A DNA stretch of 36,084 nucleotides. It comes from Leptolyngbya sp. FACHB-261 (GTDB lineage Bacteria; Cyanobacteriota; Cyanobacteriia; FACHB-261). The position numbers were made by a program, and so were the translations under genes. This document shows, piece by piece, positions 15,283 through 23,502 of the stretch; positions within the stretch are counted from its first letter, which is position 1, and the number at the start of each line of letters is the position of its first letter. The DNA is taken from the NCBI RefSeq assembly GCF_014696065.1, contig NZ_JACJPL010000007.1, positions 1 through 36,084 on the forward strand, given 5' to 3'. Under the pieces are notes generated by a model. It worked only from the letters and a program-made list of their open reading frames with translations. It was not told where the DNA came from and did no database searches.

Positions 15283-15641
15283 ATCAAGGTAATTCAATCT
15301 TCATCAAAACAAGCATCGTGGCTGGTTTAGTTTCATAGACCAAGAGAGTAGGGAAAGTCATGCGTGTTAATTACATATCAAGTCTACAGAGCGATCTAAT
15401 GATGCAATCTTTGTGATTTTTTGGTTCTTACCTTACCATCCTTGCTGATTGCACCACAACTATTCAAGCAAACTTCAAGCTGATGATGGTTGCGATCGCA
15501 CCACAACCATTCGAGCAAACTTCAAGCTGCGGATATACAGCGAGTTAATTTTCGATCGTTAATGGTGGACTCACAGCGAACCGATCCATTTCAAGAAAGA
15601 ACAAATGGGCTTGATTTTCAGATCGCAACTAAAGGAATTCT
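15283..15641. other. intergenic region with imperfect direct repeats and an SDR-tail remnant
   Basis: No intact gene. GCACCACAAC followed by ATTC and AGCAAACTTCAAGCTG occurs at 15451-15482 and 15498-15529 (32 bases, two mismatches). Directly after it, GGATATACAGCGAGTTAA (15531-15548) equals the last codons (GYTAS-stop) of the SDR at 18809-19564 and the next 70 bases match the flank at 19565-19634. So the end of a lost SDR gene and its downstream leader have been deposited here. Confidence 0.65.
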
Positions 15642-16367
15642 ATGTCAATTTTTGTCTTAGTTCATGGCTCCTGGCATGATGGTTCTGCTTGGCAAGCAGT
15701 CGTTGACCATCTAGAAGCAAAAGGACATCTGGCGTTTGCTCCGACGATCGCGGGTCATGGGAAAAGCGTAGATAAAAACGTTAACCATGCTCAATGTACG
15801 CAATCGATCATTAATTACATTGTGAGCAAAGACTTAACCGATATTGTTCTATTAGGTCATAGTTTCGGCGGTACAGTGATTGCGAAAGTTGCCGAAGCAA
15901 TTCCCGATCGCATTAAACGGCTCATCTTCCTTGATGCTTTTGTCTTGAATGATGGTGAGAGCCTCATAGATAATGTCCCACCACACACTCAAGCGTTAGT
16001 CGATCAGCTAGCGAGAGAATCGGACGATCGCACGGTGATACTACCTTTTGAGATGTGGCGAGAAGCGTTTCTCAACGATGCTGACCTCGATTTGGCTCGA
16101 TCTAGTTATGCACAACTATCGCCTGAGCCGTATCAACCGTGGATTGACAAGCTGAACTTGAAACAGTTTTACTCGCTGTCCATCCCTAAAAGTTACCTCT
16201 ACTGCACAGAAGACAACGTTCTGCCTCAAGGCGAGTGGGGATGGCATCCCAAAATGTCTAGCCGCTTGGGGCTATTTCGGTTCGTGCAAATGCCCGGTAG
16301 CCATGAGGTGATGTTTTCTAACCCGGTTGGTTTAGCCGAAAAGATTATTGTGGCAGGACGTGACTAG
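15642..16367 (+). CDS. alpha/beta hydrolase (methylesterase/hydroxynitrile-lyase-like)
   Basis: A 241-residue single-domain hydrolase. It has the oxyanion segment FVLVHGSWHDGSAW at the N-terminus, the nucleophile elbow GHSFGG (Ser74), an acid in the CTEDNVLPQ region (about Asp191) and the catalytic His221 in MPGSHEVMFSNP. The HGSWH start and the GSHEVMFSNP end are typical of the plant-type methylesterase/hydroxynitrile-lyase (SABP2/HNL, EstC-like) group. It is preceded by AAAGGAATTC next to ATG 15642. No signal peptide is present. The upstream sequence is shared with the flank before the broken SDR at 19646, so the gene probably entered the array by exchange within that leader. Confidence 0.9.
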   Translation: MSIFVLVHGSWHDGSAWQAVVDHLEAKGHLAFAPTIAGHGKSVDKNVNHAQCTQSIINYIVSKDLTDIVLLGHSFGGTVIAKVAEAIPDRIKRLIFLDAFVLNDGESLIDNVPPHTQALVDQLARESDDRTVILPFEMWREAFLNDADLDLARSSYAQLSPEPYQPWIDKLNLKQFYSLSIPKSYLYCTEDNVLPQGEWGWHPKMSSRLGLFRFVQMPGSHEVMFSNPVGLAEKIIVAGRD

Positions 16368-16483
16368 CAACAGGATGGTTTCATCACAAAACAAACGAGT
16401 TGCCGTTCTTTGAAAAGTAGAAAAATAGCTTGAACACCGTTGAGTGACTCAATTTACAACATGGAGAGAAACAAGGAGAAATT

Positions 16484-16858
16484 ATGGAAACTAGAGAAAT
16501 CGCTGTCATAGAGCGACTGCAACAAGCACAGAACGCACAAAACCTGGAAGCGCTTTTAGCCTGCTTTGCACCCAACTTTCAGGGCAATCATCCGCTCCAT
16601 CCTGAGAGAGAGCTCGAGGGAATTGAGGGTGCCCGTAAGAATTGGTCTGGCATCTTCCACGCCATCCCAAACTTTCACTCAGAGTTGCTCCGTTCGGCAG
16701 TTGAGGGTGACACGGCTTGGGCTGAGTGGTACTGGTTTGGTACCCATCGTGATGGTTCGCAATTTGGTATGCGCGGGGTGACTATTCTTGGCATACAAGC
16801 GGATCAGATTGAGTGGGCACGCTTGTATATGGAACCTGTATCAGCGAGTAGCGAATAA
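16484..16858 (+). CDS. NTF2/SnoaL-like protein (intact member of the repeated family)
   Basis: A 124-residue protein with the compact NTF2 cone: helix IERLQQAQNAQNLEALLACF, then PNFQGNHPLHPERELEG, KNWSGIFHAIPNFHSELL, and the beta-sheet end GMRGVTILGIQADQIEWARLY. It is the intact relative of the fragments at 12428 and 17584, sharing CFAP-F and HPER. AAGGAG lies 8-9 bases before ATG 16484. SnoaL-like proteins of this length are cyclases, isomerases or binding proteins for small hydrophobic compounds. Its place between a hydrolase and SDR genes suggests a shared substrate class, which is inference. Confidence 0.85.
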   Translation: METREIAVIERLQQAQNAQNLEALLACFAPNFQGNHPLHPERELEGIEGARKNWSGIFHAIPNFHSELLRSAVEGDTAWAEWYWFGTHRDGSQFGMRGVTILGIQADQIEWARLYMEPVSASSE

Positions 16859-17126
16859 TCCGTAAACTCAGGAGATTTCTGTTGTTCACATCAATTCCTA
16901 CCATCTTGGAGGGTTTCCCTAGAGGTTAACGATGTGATGGTGAAGCTATTTCGTCATTACATGCCCAACCATGCCTCCATTTGGACAGAGGTAGGAGTTG
17001 CAGTTCTTGGACTTCCAGCGATGCGTATTGAGTCCGCGTTACTGCAATCACAAGCTAAAACCGATAAGAACGCGCTGAGAGAGACTACTCCGTTAAAGCA
17101 TCCACTCGAACAAAGGAGCAATTCAA

Positions 17127-17505
17127 ATGTCAGAGAGAAATAAAGCAATCTTAGAAGAAGCAAACGCGGCGATCGCGGGCGGCTGGCTCGCGGTCTTTTC
17201 CAACTACTTCCTCGTTCCGGGTCTGCTGTGGACCTAGTTCGTTGATTGACGGAACCACCGAGCTTGCTATCGGCGTACACTTCGCGAACAACATCGTCGG
17301 CTTCCTCCTGTTCAACAGAGCCAGAACCACCGTGACCACGCCAGCTCTGTTTACCGTCAGCGAGTTCCACGCGACCTACGTGGCGCTATCGGTGCTGGTG
17401 ATAATTTCCATATTCCTGGCGATCGCCTACAAGGTGTTCAAACGCGACGAGGCATCCGAACCCGTTTCCCAGAGAGATCGGAAGGGCCGTCGGTGGTCTC
17501 GTTAG
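17127..17505 (+). pseudogene. chimeric fragment: NTF2-like start fused to the CPBP protease 3' end at a HIP1 site
   Basis: ATG 17127, with AAAGGAG ahead, starts MSERNKAILEEANAAIA, which looks like the N-terminus of another NTF2/SnoaL-like family. At the HIP1 octamer GCGATCGC (17169-17176) the frame switches to GGWLAVFSNYFLVPGLLW, the CPBP protease of 11380-12339 from about residue 214. It then stops at TAG 17235-17237. A second frame from 17242 restores the protease sequence (TTELAIGVHFANNI, then TPALFTVSEF) to a stop at 17503-17505. The first protease motif is missing, so it cannot be active. Confidence 0.8.
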
Positions 17506-17733
17506 TCAACAAAGTTTCCTGGGTTGCCAAAGGCAGCATAAAGGCTCAGACGAGTAATACCTCTAAACAATGGAGATAACAACGTGAACACAAAAACTAC
17601 TTCTATTCAAAACACTTCCTCAGTTTTGCTCAAGATGGAAGCTGCAATCAATGCTCATGACATTGATACGTTCGTGAACTGCTTTGCTCCTGACTTTTTG
17701 GGTGAACAACCCGTTCATCCAGAACGAAACCTC
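17169..17733 (+). repeat. segmental duplication A, copy 2
   Basis: Counterpart of 12010-12577. The left border coincides with a GCGATCGC octamer, whereas copy 1 has GCGATCTC at that point. Here the protease end is frameshifted, but the NTF2 gene that follows continues to full length beyond the right border. Confidence 0.8.
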
Positions 17734-17994
17734 ATCGGTGCAGAACAGGTGCGAAAGAACTGGACTGCTCTCTTCGCTCAAGTTCCTGACATCTAGGCAA
17801 AATTAATCACCCATACGATCGCGGATGAGTTGGGTTGGTCAGAGTGGCACTGGCAAGGCAACCATACCAACGGCACAGAACTCGATATGCGAGGCGTTGT
17901 TGTGGGACTGAGAGAAAACGCGATCGCATGGGCGCGGTTGTATATGGAGCAGCTTGCCCAAGTCGTACAGGCAGACATCCTAAAAGCAGTCTAA
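17584..17994 (+). pseudogene. NTF2/SnoaL-like gene with an internal TAG
   Basis: From GTG 17584 the frame matches the truncated gene at 12428 for its first 50 residues, then continues through LIGAEQVRKNWTALFAQVPD to TAG at 17794-17796. After the stop the same frame is open and still family-like (AKLITHTIADELGWSEWHW, MRGVVVGLRE, IAWARLYMEQ) to TAA 17992-17994. A single C-to-T change (CAG to TAG) would explain it. Full length would be 136 residues, near the 124 of the intact gene at 16484. It is probably a recent nonsense mutation or a base-calling error. Confidence 0.8.
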
Positions 17995-18033
17995 CTGCTA
18001 ATCAGCTTTAATCACCTACAAGGAACAATCACC

Positions 18034-18768
18034 ATGTCAACTGTTGAGAACAAAGTTATTGCGATTACTGGAGCTAGTAGCGGTATTGGTGAAGCAACTG
18101 CTAGATTGCTGGCTCGTCAGGGTTTACGGGTTGTGTTAGGGGCGCGACGCACCGATCGACTGGAAGCAATTGCTGCCGAAATTCGCTCTAAGGGTGGCGA
18201 AGCAGAATATCGTACTCTTGATGTCACCAACCTCGAAGACATGCAAGCCTTTGTCAAGTTTGCCCAAGATAAATTTGGTCGCCTTGATGTTGTGGTGAAC
18301 AATGCAGGCTTGATGCCACTCTCCAAGCTAGAGGTGCTGAAGATCGATGAATGGAACCGCATGATTGATGTGAACATTCGCGGTGTGCTTCACGGGATTG
18401 CTGCTGCGCTACCTCTCTTTAAGCAGCAACGATCAGGGCAGTTTGTCAATCTATCCTCGATCGGCGGGCACAACGTCTATCCAACCGCCGCCGTGTACTG
18501 CGCCACTAAGTTTGCAGTTTGGGCGATTTCCGAGGGACTGCGGCAAGAATCGACAGACATTCGGGTTACGGTGATTTCGCCTGGAGTGACAGAAACTGAA
18601 CTTGCCAGCACGATCACGGATGCTGAAGCAGCGGAATGGGTGGAGGGATTTCGTGAGGCAATGATTCCAGCAGAAGCGATCGCGCGTGCGATTGCCTTTG
18701 CGATCGAGCAACCCGCCGACGTAGATGTCAATGAAATCATTGTTCGACCGATTGGACAAATGAGCTAA
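18034..18768 (+). CDS. short-chain dehydrogenase/reductase (SDR)
   Basis: A 244-residue classical SDR: TGASSGIG (12-19), an ARR triplet after the second strand (37-39) suggesting NADP(H), NNAG (89-92), Ser141/142 in NLSSIGG, and Tyr155-x-x-x-Lys159 in YCATK. The segment VVNNAGLMPLSKLE and the PG-VTETELASTI loop fit the YdfG/serine-3-dehydrogenase-like branch of oxidoreductases. It has its own ribosome binding site (AAGGA, about 12 bases before ATG). The next SDR follows after 40 bases, so the two may be cotranscribed. Substrate unknown. Confidence 0.93.
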   Translation: MSTVENKVIAITGASSGIGEATARLLARQGLRVVLGARRTDRLEAIAAEIRSKGGEAEYRTLDVTNLEDMQAFVKFAQDKFGRLDVVVNNAGLMPLSKLEVLKIDEWNRMIDVNIRGVLHGIAAALPLFKQQRSGQFVNLSSIGGHNVYPTAAVYCATKFAVWAISEGLRQESTDIRVTVISPGVTETELASTITDAEAAEWVEGFREAMIPAEAIARAIAFAIEQPADVDVNEIIVRPIGQMS

Positions 18769-18808
18769 ATCTCGGAAAGTCAATCTTGATTGAAACAGGA
18801 GAAACAAA

Positions 18809-19564
18809 ATGATACTGCAAGATAAAGTGGCGTTAGTTACGGGAGGCGCATCGGGCATTGGCCGAGCTACTGCGATCGCCTTCGGTGCTGCTAGAGCCAA
18901 AGTGGTCTTCTCGGACATACGCCGTGTAGAAGGTGAAGAAACGGCTGATTTGATTCGCGAGACTGGAGCGGAATGCTTGTTCGTGAAATCAGATGTATCG
19001 AGTGAAGCGGATGTGCAAGCTCTGGTGCAAAAAACGGTCGCAACCTACGGCAAACTCGATTGTGCCTTTAACAATGCTGGAATCGATCTTGTTGTTACAC
19101 CGCTGCATGAACAATCGATCGAGGATTTTGACAAGATCATGTCGATCAATGCGCGAGGGCTATTTCTCTGTATGAAATACGAAATTCAGCAGATGCTAAC
19201 CCAAGGCGCAGGCGCGATCGTGAACAATTCATCAACGAATGGTCTGGTTGCGTTGCCAGGGATCTCTCCTTACGTTGCCAGCAAACATGCCGTGATGGGG
19301 TTAACGCGATCGGCTGCCCTCGATTATGCCAAACAGGGCATTCGGATCAATGCTGTCAATCCGGGTCCCATTGCGACTGACCTCATGGCTCGTAGCGCTG
19401 ACCAGATGGGCATCACGTTCGATGATCTCGGGTCTATGGTTCCGATGGGTCGTATTGGCCAGGCAGCAGAAATCGCTCAAGCCGTTATTTTTCTTTGCTC
19501 TGATGCTGCCAGCTACATCACAGGTCAGTCTTTGGCGATCGATGGCGGATATACGGCGAGTTAA
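18809..19564 (+). CDS. short-chain dehydrogenase/reductase (SDR)
   Basis: A 251-residue SDR with TGGASGIG (11-18), Asp36 at the end of the second strand (FSDIRR), which favours NAD(H), NNAG (88-91), NNSSTNG and Tyr155-x-x-x-Lys159 in YVASK, and a C-terminal SLAIDGGYTAS. AGGAGAAAC lies just before ATG. The first 28 bases of the gene are repeated at the start of the broken SDR at 19646, and its last codons plus flank recur at 15531-15618, so both ends of this gene have taken part in recombination. It is distinct from the 13406 SDR in cofactor residue and substrate loop. Confidence 0.93.
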   Translation: MILQDKVALVTGGASGIGRATAIAFGAARAKVVFSDIRRVEGEETADLIRETGAECLFVKSDVSSEADVQALVQKTVATYGKLDCAFNNAGIDLVVTPLHEQSIEDFDKIMSINARGLFLCMKYEIQQMLTQGAGAIVNNSSTNGLVALPGISPYVASKHAVMGLTRSAALDYAKQGIRINAVNPGPIATDLMARSADQMGITFDDLGSMVPMGRIGQAAEIAQAVIFLCSDAASYITGQSLAIDGGYTAS

Positions 19565-19645
19565 CTTTTGATGGTTGATGTGGACTCACAGTGAATCGAT
19601 CCATTTCAAGAGAGAACAACCGGGCTTGATTTTAGGAGAAACAGA

Positions 19646-20384
19646 ATGATACTGCAAGATAAAGTGGCGTTAGTCACTGGCGGAACTTCAGGAATTGGTC
19701 GTGCAACGGCGATCGCTTATGCCCAGCAACAAGCAAAGGTGGTGGTGGTGGGTCGTCGAATGGATGAAGGTGAAGAAACGGTTCGGCGGAGAGGCGATTT
19801 TTGTGCAGGCAGATGTCACGAAAGAAGCCGATGTTAAAGCAATGGTTGATAAAGCGGTTGGCGTTTTTGGTCGGTTAGATATTGCCTTTAATAATGCAGG
19901 AACTGTCGGCGAAAACCCCTCATTGATTGAGCAAACAGAAGCGGAATACGAGCGCACTATGAACGTCAATGTCAAAGGCGTTTGGTTGTTGATGAAACAT
20001 GAAATTGCTCAGATGTTGAACCAGGGAAGTGGTTCGATCGTCAATACGGCATCTGCGAATGGAGTCGTTGCACTTCCTGGCGTACCTCTCTACACTGCGA
20101 GCAAACATGCGGTAGTCGGTTTAACAAAAGCTGCTGCGCTCCAATATGCCAAAGCGGGGATTCGCATCAATGTCGTTGCACCAGCAGCAATCGAAACAGA
20201 TATGTTTGAAGCAGCTACAGGCGGGCAGGATGAAGCCAAAGCTCATATAACAGGACTTCACCCGATCGGACGAATTGGAACACCGCTTGAAGTTGCAAAT
20301 GCAGTCCTGTTTTTATCATCTGACCTGGCATCGTTCGTAACAGGTGCAACATTGCTGGTAGATGGTGGGTTTGTAGCGCAGTAG
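19646..20384 (+). pseudogene. mosaic SDR gene with a 17-base deletion
   Basis: The first 28 bases equal the start of the 18809 SDR, while from about 19694 the sequence follows the 13406 SDR almost base for base. Relative to 13406 a 17-base segment between GTTCG and GCGGAGAGG (near 19789) is missing, which shifts the frame after about 48 codons. The rest (VQADVTKEADV, NNAG, Tyr in YTASK, LLVDGGFVAQ) is intact in the new frame. NTASANG replaces NTSSAVG at the Ser motif. The gene cannot make a complete enzyme, although the downstream frame retains the catalytic residues. Confidence 0.88.
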
Positions 20385-20414
20385 TTGATCGGCAGTGCGA
20401 AATGTTTGATATAG

Positions 20415-20459
20415 CACTTCAAGCGACTTACTAAAGTAACACTGAAATCGGTTCGCTAA
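20415..20459 (+). pseudogene. orphan AraC C-terminal tail
   Basis: Fifteen codons read HFKRLTKVTLKSVR and end in TAA, the same as at 14189 except that the preceding CAG is now TAG. It is part of duplication B and has no regulatory function alone. Confidence 0.65.
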
Positions 20460-20476
20460 TTCCATCGGAAACTCCA

Positions 20477-20530
20477 TAAGAATTTGCAAGAAGTTGAGTG
20501 TTGGAACTGACTACACTCACATGAACTAAG
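20477..20530 (+). repeat. 54-bp leader motif, copy upstream of the second CPBP gene
   Basis: Starts TAAGAATTTGCAAGAAGTTG and differs from the copy at 14254 at three positions. It ends 18 bases before the protease start codon, so it lies in the immediate 5' leader. Confidence 0.65.
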
Positions 20531-20548
20531 ACAAAGAGAACTTAAGAG

Positions 20549-21301
20549 GTGATGATGATGTCCAAAGTGCCTTCTAACTCCCCACAGGGACAGGGAAAGA
20601 CCTTTGCCGCTGTTTCAGAGCAGTCCTCACCCAACAAGCCCTCCTGTCCGGGCTGGCTCGAGATCATCGTCGGTCTCGTCGTCTTTGGCGCTGTCGCACG
20701 TGGGGGTGTGTTGCTGTCCGGGCAGCTCGGTCTCGATCCCGTCGTCTACGGACTGGCCCTCGCCGCGCTGTCTGTTATCGCCCCCTTTGCTGGGTTTGCG
20801 GCAGCGGCGCTGCTGCGCCTCCGCTCGTGGTGCGCCTTCGGTGTGCGCCGCACCACAGCGCGCTGGCTCCTGATCGGGGTCGGAGCGGGGGTGGTCGCCT
20901 TCGTGGTCAGAGGTTTTGCGGCCATGGCCTACACCGCCCTCACCGGAGATAGCTCCACCCCCCAGGAGGTGTACGGTGACGCTGGCAGCGGCGGGGTGCT
21001 GTCCCTGGTGCTGGCTACGCTGTTTATCGGTCTGCTTGTGCCCCTCGTCGAGGAACTGCTCTTCCGGGGTGTTATCACGAACGCGTTGCTGCGCTACGGC
21101 CCGTTGATTGGTGTAGTGGGCAGCACCCTGATCTTCGCCCTCGCTCACGGCGTCAACATCGTCTTCGCAATAGCTTTGGTATTTGGTCTCGTCAGCGCTG
21201 AATTGTTCCGCCGCAGCGGCTCGATCTGGCCTGGCGTCATCGCCCACGTTATCAACAACCTGCCCACGGTCTTCGTGTTGGTGCTCATCAGAGCGGCCTG
21301 A
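20549..21301 (+). CDS. CPBP/CAAX-type intramembrane protease, GC-rich
   Basis: The 250-residue membrane protein has roughly seven hydrophobic segments and family motifs VEELLFRGV (Glu168, Glu169, Arg173), FALAHGVN (His200) and IAHVINN (His233, Asn237). Sequence identity with the 11380 protease is limited to the motifs, so it is not a duplicate. The GC content is clearly higher than that of the flanks and rich in GCC/CTC codons, indicating transfer from a high-GC donor. The first codons (GTG ATG ATG ATG TCC AAA) belong to the duplicated leader; the native start may have been at or after codon 4. A possible donor-derived gene start follows at 21335. Confidence 0.9.
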   Translation: MMMMSKVPSNSPQGQGKTFAAVSEQSSPNKPSCPGWLEIIVGLVVFGAVARGGVLLSGQLGLDPVVYGLALAALSVIAPFAGFAAAALLRLRSWCAFGVRRTTARWLLIGVGAGVVAFVVRGFAAMAYTALTGDSSTPQEVYGDAGSGGVLSLVLATLFIGLLVPLVEELLFRGVITNALLRYGPLIGVVGSTLIFALAHGVNIVFAIALVFGLVSAELFRRSGSIWPGVIAHVINNLPTVFVLVLIRAA

Positions 21302-21334
21302 ATACTCACCATCACGCGAAAGGAGTGTCTGCCC

Positions 21335-21520
21335 ATGGCTCGCTTGTTCTCGAACCATCCGCCCGATCCTGATAGGCGCAGACACAAAGTAGAGCCACCA
21401 ACTCACGCTGGGAGGAGAACCATGATTGCTAGGGCTCATATCCGAATCTCGCTACTAACTGGAGCCGTGATGCTGGCCATTAGTGCTAAACGCACAATTA
21501 AAGGAAAAAGAAATGACTGA
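21335..21520 (+). CDS. short basic peptide, probable remnant of a donor gene
   Basis: GAAAGGAG (21318-21325) stands nine bases before ATG 21335, an excellent ribosome binding site, and opens a 61-residue frame starting MARLFSNHPPDPDRRRHKV. Base composition is like that of the CPBP gene upstream, so it may be the start of the next gene of a transferred operon. It then passes into lower-GC sequence with a hydrophobic segment (ISLLTGAVMLAISA) and overlaps the next SDR start by eight bases. Most likely a truncated gene fused to local sequence; a real small membrane peptide is less likely. Confidence 0.3.
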   Translation: MARLFSNHPPDPDRRRHKVEPPTHAGRRTMIARAHIRISLLTGAVMLAISAKRTIKGKRND

Positions 21521-22480
21521 AACATTTGGTGCAAAATCGACCGCCGACGAGGTGCTTGCGGGCGTTGATCTCAAGGGAAAGCGATTCCTCGTTACGGGTG
21601 CATCGTCGGGCATTGGGCTTGAAACCGCCCGCTCACTGGTCGCTCACGGGGCTAGTGTCGTCGGCGCGGTCAGAAACCTCGCTAAAGCTGAGCCAGCCAC
21701 TGCATCAGTTCGTGATGCCGCGTCGCAAGAAGGTGGCAGCCTGGAGTTGATCGAGCTCGATCTGGCATCCTTGCAAAGCGTTCGTGACTGCGTGGATAAA
21801 CTGTTGGCTAATGGACAGCCGTTCGATTCCATCATCGCTAACGCTGGCGTTATGGCAACTCCGTTTGGTCGAACGATCGACGGCTTTGAAGTCCAGTTCG
21901 GGACGAACCATCTTGGCCATTTCGCCCTGATCAATCAGATCGAGCCGCTGCTCGCCGATAATGGACGGCTGGTAGTCCTGTCGTCGCTCGCGCATCGCGG
22001 TGCCGATATCGACTTGGACCATCCGAATTTCGAGCAGCAGGCGTACGACCCATGGGTCGCTTATGGCCGGTCGAAACCGCCAATTCACTGTTCGCTGTGG
22101 AGTTTGACAGACGGCATCGAGATCGCGGCATTCGGGCTGCTTCGGTGATGCCCGGAAACAGTCTCACGGATCTACCCCGCCATTTGTCGCCGGAGGACTT
22201 GCAGGGACTTTTGCAGACTGTTGACGCAGCGCGCACCGAAGCGGGTCTGCTGCCGAAAGAGTTGAAAGAACTTCCGCAGGCAGCCGCGACATCGGTCTGG
22301 GCCGCAGTCGTGGCTAACAAAGACGAGATCGGTGGACACTATCTCGAAGATTGCGCGATCGCGCCGATCAATGACACACCCAACCCATTTGCTGACGGTG
22401 TCAGATCGTATGCGCTCGACGCTAACAAAGCTAAGCAGCTCTGGGCGAAAAGCGAGGAATTGATCAGCGCTGCGTCTTGA
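21513..22480 (+). pseudogene. SDR (retinol-dehydrogenase/WW-oxidoreductase-like) with a one-base frameshift
   Basis: ATG 21513 follows AAAGGAAA. The frame encodes TGASSGIGLETAR (28-40), ANAGVMATPFGRT, NHLGHFALINQI, the Ser motif VVLSSLAHRG and a Tyr-x-x-x-Lys in YGRSK, all typical of the retinol-dehydrogenase/protochlorophyllide-reductase-like SDR branch. Right after YGRSK the reading frame shifts. The +2 frame continues as ANSLFAVEFDRRHRDRGIRA and runs to TGA at 22478-22480. A missing A in the CGAAACC run near 22065-22070 (expected CGAAAACC, giving K-T-A-N) explains it. Without the shift the protein would have about 322 residues. Because the lesion is a single base in a short A-run, a sequencing error is quite possible. 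Confidence 0.85.
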
Positions 22481-22617
22481 AGGTTATCGCGCCCATCTAA
22501 ACGCAATAATCCATTCCACTTTCGTACTTGGATGAACACTCACAAGAATGCCTGATTAGCGTATAAGCGTTAATCACCATGCCTTACGTTTCCCGTAAAC
22601 TCAACCAGGAAAACACT

Positions 22618-23373
22618 ATGTCACAAAAACTCTCAGGAAAAGTTGCGCTTGTCACTGGCGGCTCCAGCGGCATCGGTCTTGCTACTGCCAAGCGATTTGT
22701 CGCTGAAGGTGCCTATGTCTTTATCACGGGTCGTCGTCAGACTGAACTTGATGCTGCTGTAAACGAGATCGGTAAAAACGTTACTGGCATTCAGAGCGAT
22801 GTTTCAAATCTGGCAGACCTTGATCGGCTTTACGCGACGATCGAGCAAGAGCAAGGCCACTTAGATGTGATCTTTGCAAATGCTGGTGGTGGCGAGCTCA
22901 TCCCGCTTGGATCGATCACCGAAGAACACTTTGACAAAACCTTCAACACCAATGTCAAGGGTCTACTGTTCACTGTGCAGAAGGCACTGCCGCTGATGCC
23001 AGAGGGCGCTTCCATCATCCTGAATGCCTCAACTAATTCCATCAAGGGTATCCCAGCCTTCAGCGTGTATGGTGCCACCAAAGCTGCCGTGCGATCGTTT
23101 GCCCGCACCTGGACACTCGACCTCAAAGACCGCCAGATTCGAGTGAATGCGGTCAGCCCTGGTTTCATTCCGACTCCCGCTTACGATCTTCTCTGGGGAC
23201 TCAGTGAAGAGCAGTTGAAAGAATTTGTGGCGAGCCAAGCTAACAATATTCCATTGGGACGAGCTGGCACACCCGACGAGATCGCCAAAGCTGTTGTCTT
23301 TCTCGCTTCAGATGACAGCAGCTTTGTAAACGGCATTGAGCTATTCGTCGATGGTGGCATGGCACAAATCTAA
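22618..23373 (+). CDS. short-chain dehydrogenase/reductase (SDR)
   Basis: Start ATG 22618 is chosen for its position after CCAGGAAAA and alignment with SDR N-termini; an in-frame ATG at 22579 would add 13 unlikely residues. The 251-residue protein has TGGSSGIG (13-20), GRR at 38-40 (NADP(H) preference), FANAG in place of NNAG (87-90), the Ser region [10 protein letters not shown], Tyr151-x-x-x-Lys155 in YGATK, and the C-terminal [12 protein letters not shown]. This pattern matches the large glucose-1-dehydrogenase-annotated subgroup common in stress-related reductases. Substrate unknown. Confidence 0.92.
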   Translation: MSQKLSGKVALVTGGSSGIGLATAKRFVAEGAYVFITGRRQTELDAAVNEIGKNVTGIQSDVSNLADLDRLYATIEQEQGHLDVIFANAGGGELIPLGSITEEHFDKTFNTNVKGLLFTVQKALPLMPEGASIILNASTNSIKGIPAFSVYGATKAAVRSFARTWTLDLKDRQIRVNAVSPGFIPTPAYDLLWGLSEEQLKEFVASQANNIPLGRAGTPDEIAKAVVFLASDDSSFVNGIELFVDGGMAQI

Positions 23374-23502
23374 GAAGATGCTGTGTTCACACCAGCTAAC
23401 AATGCAGCAGACGGTTTAAAGCCGCTAGCGCTGCGTTCGAGTTTCTTTGTCGCCGCTGATTTGAGCCGTTGGGCGTTTTGGGTGATGTGAGGTGTGGAAC
23501 GG

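Larger units (their letters stand above)
19694..20568 (+). repeat. segmental duplication B, copy 2
   Basis: Matches 13454-14345 at about 95 per cent by eye. It runs through the SDR, the AraC tail and the 54-bp leader, and ends at TCCAAAGT inside the first codons of the CPBP protease gene. Confidence 0.85.

Noticed and set aside
15451-15529. Direct repeats considered as a CRISPR array
   Set aside because: Only two 32-base units separated by 15 bases, with no further repeats or cas genes.
16934-17143. A 69-codon plus-strand frame between the NTF2-like gene and the chimeric fragment
   Set aside because: No family resemblance, poor ribosome binding site, and it overlaps a better-supported start at 17127 in another frame.
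13406-20568. Integron-like gene cassettes with attC sites
   Set aside because: The shared blocks are AraC tails and leader sequence with no attC-type palindromes, and no integron integrase is adjacent.
20627-21439. A 270-codon minus-strand frame opposite the second CPBP protease
   Set aside because: Long antisense frames are expected in GC-rich genes; the product is a low-complexity Asp/Gln/Arg/His-rich sequence, while the plus strand has all CPBP motifs.
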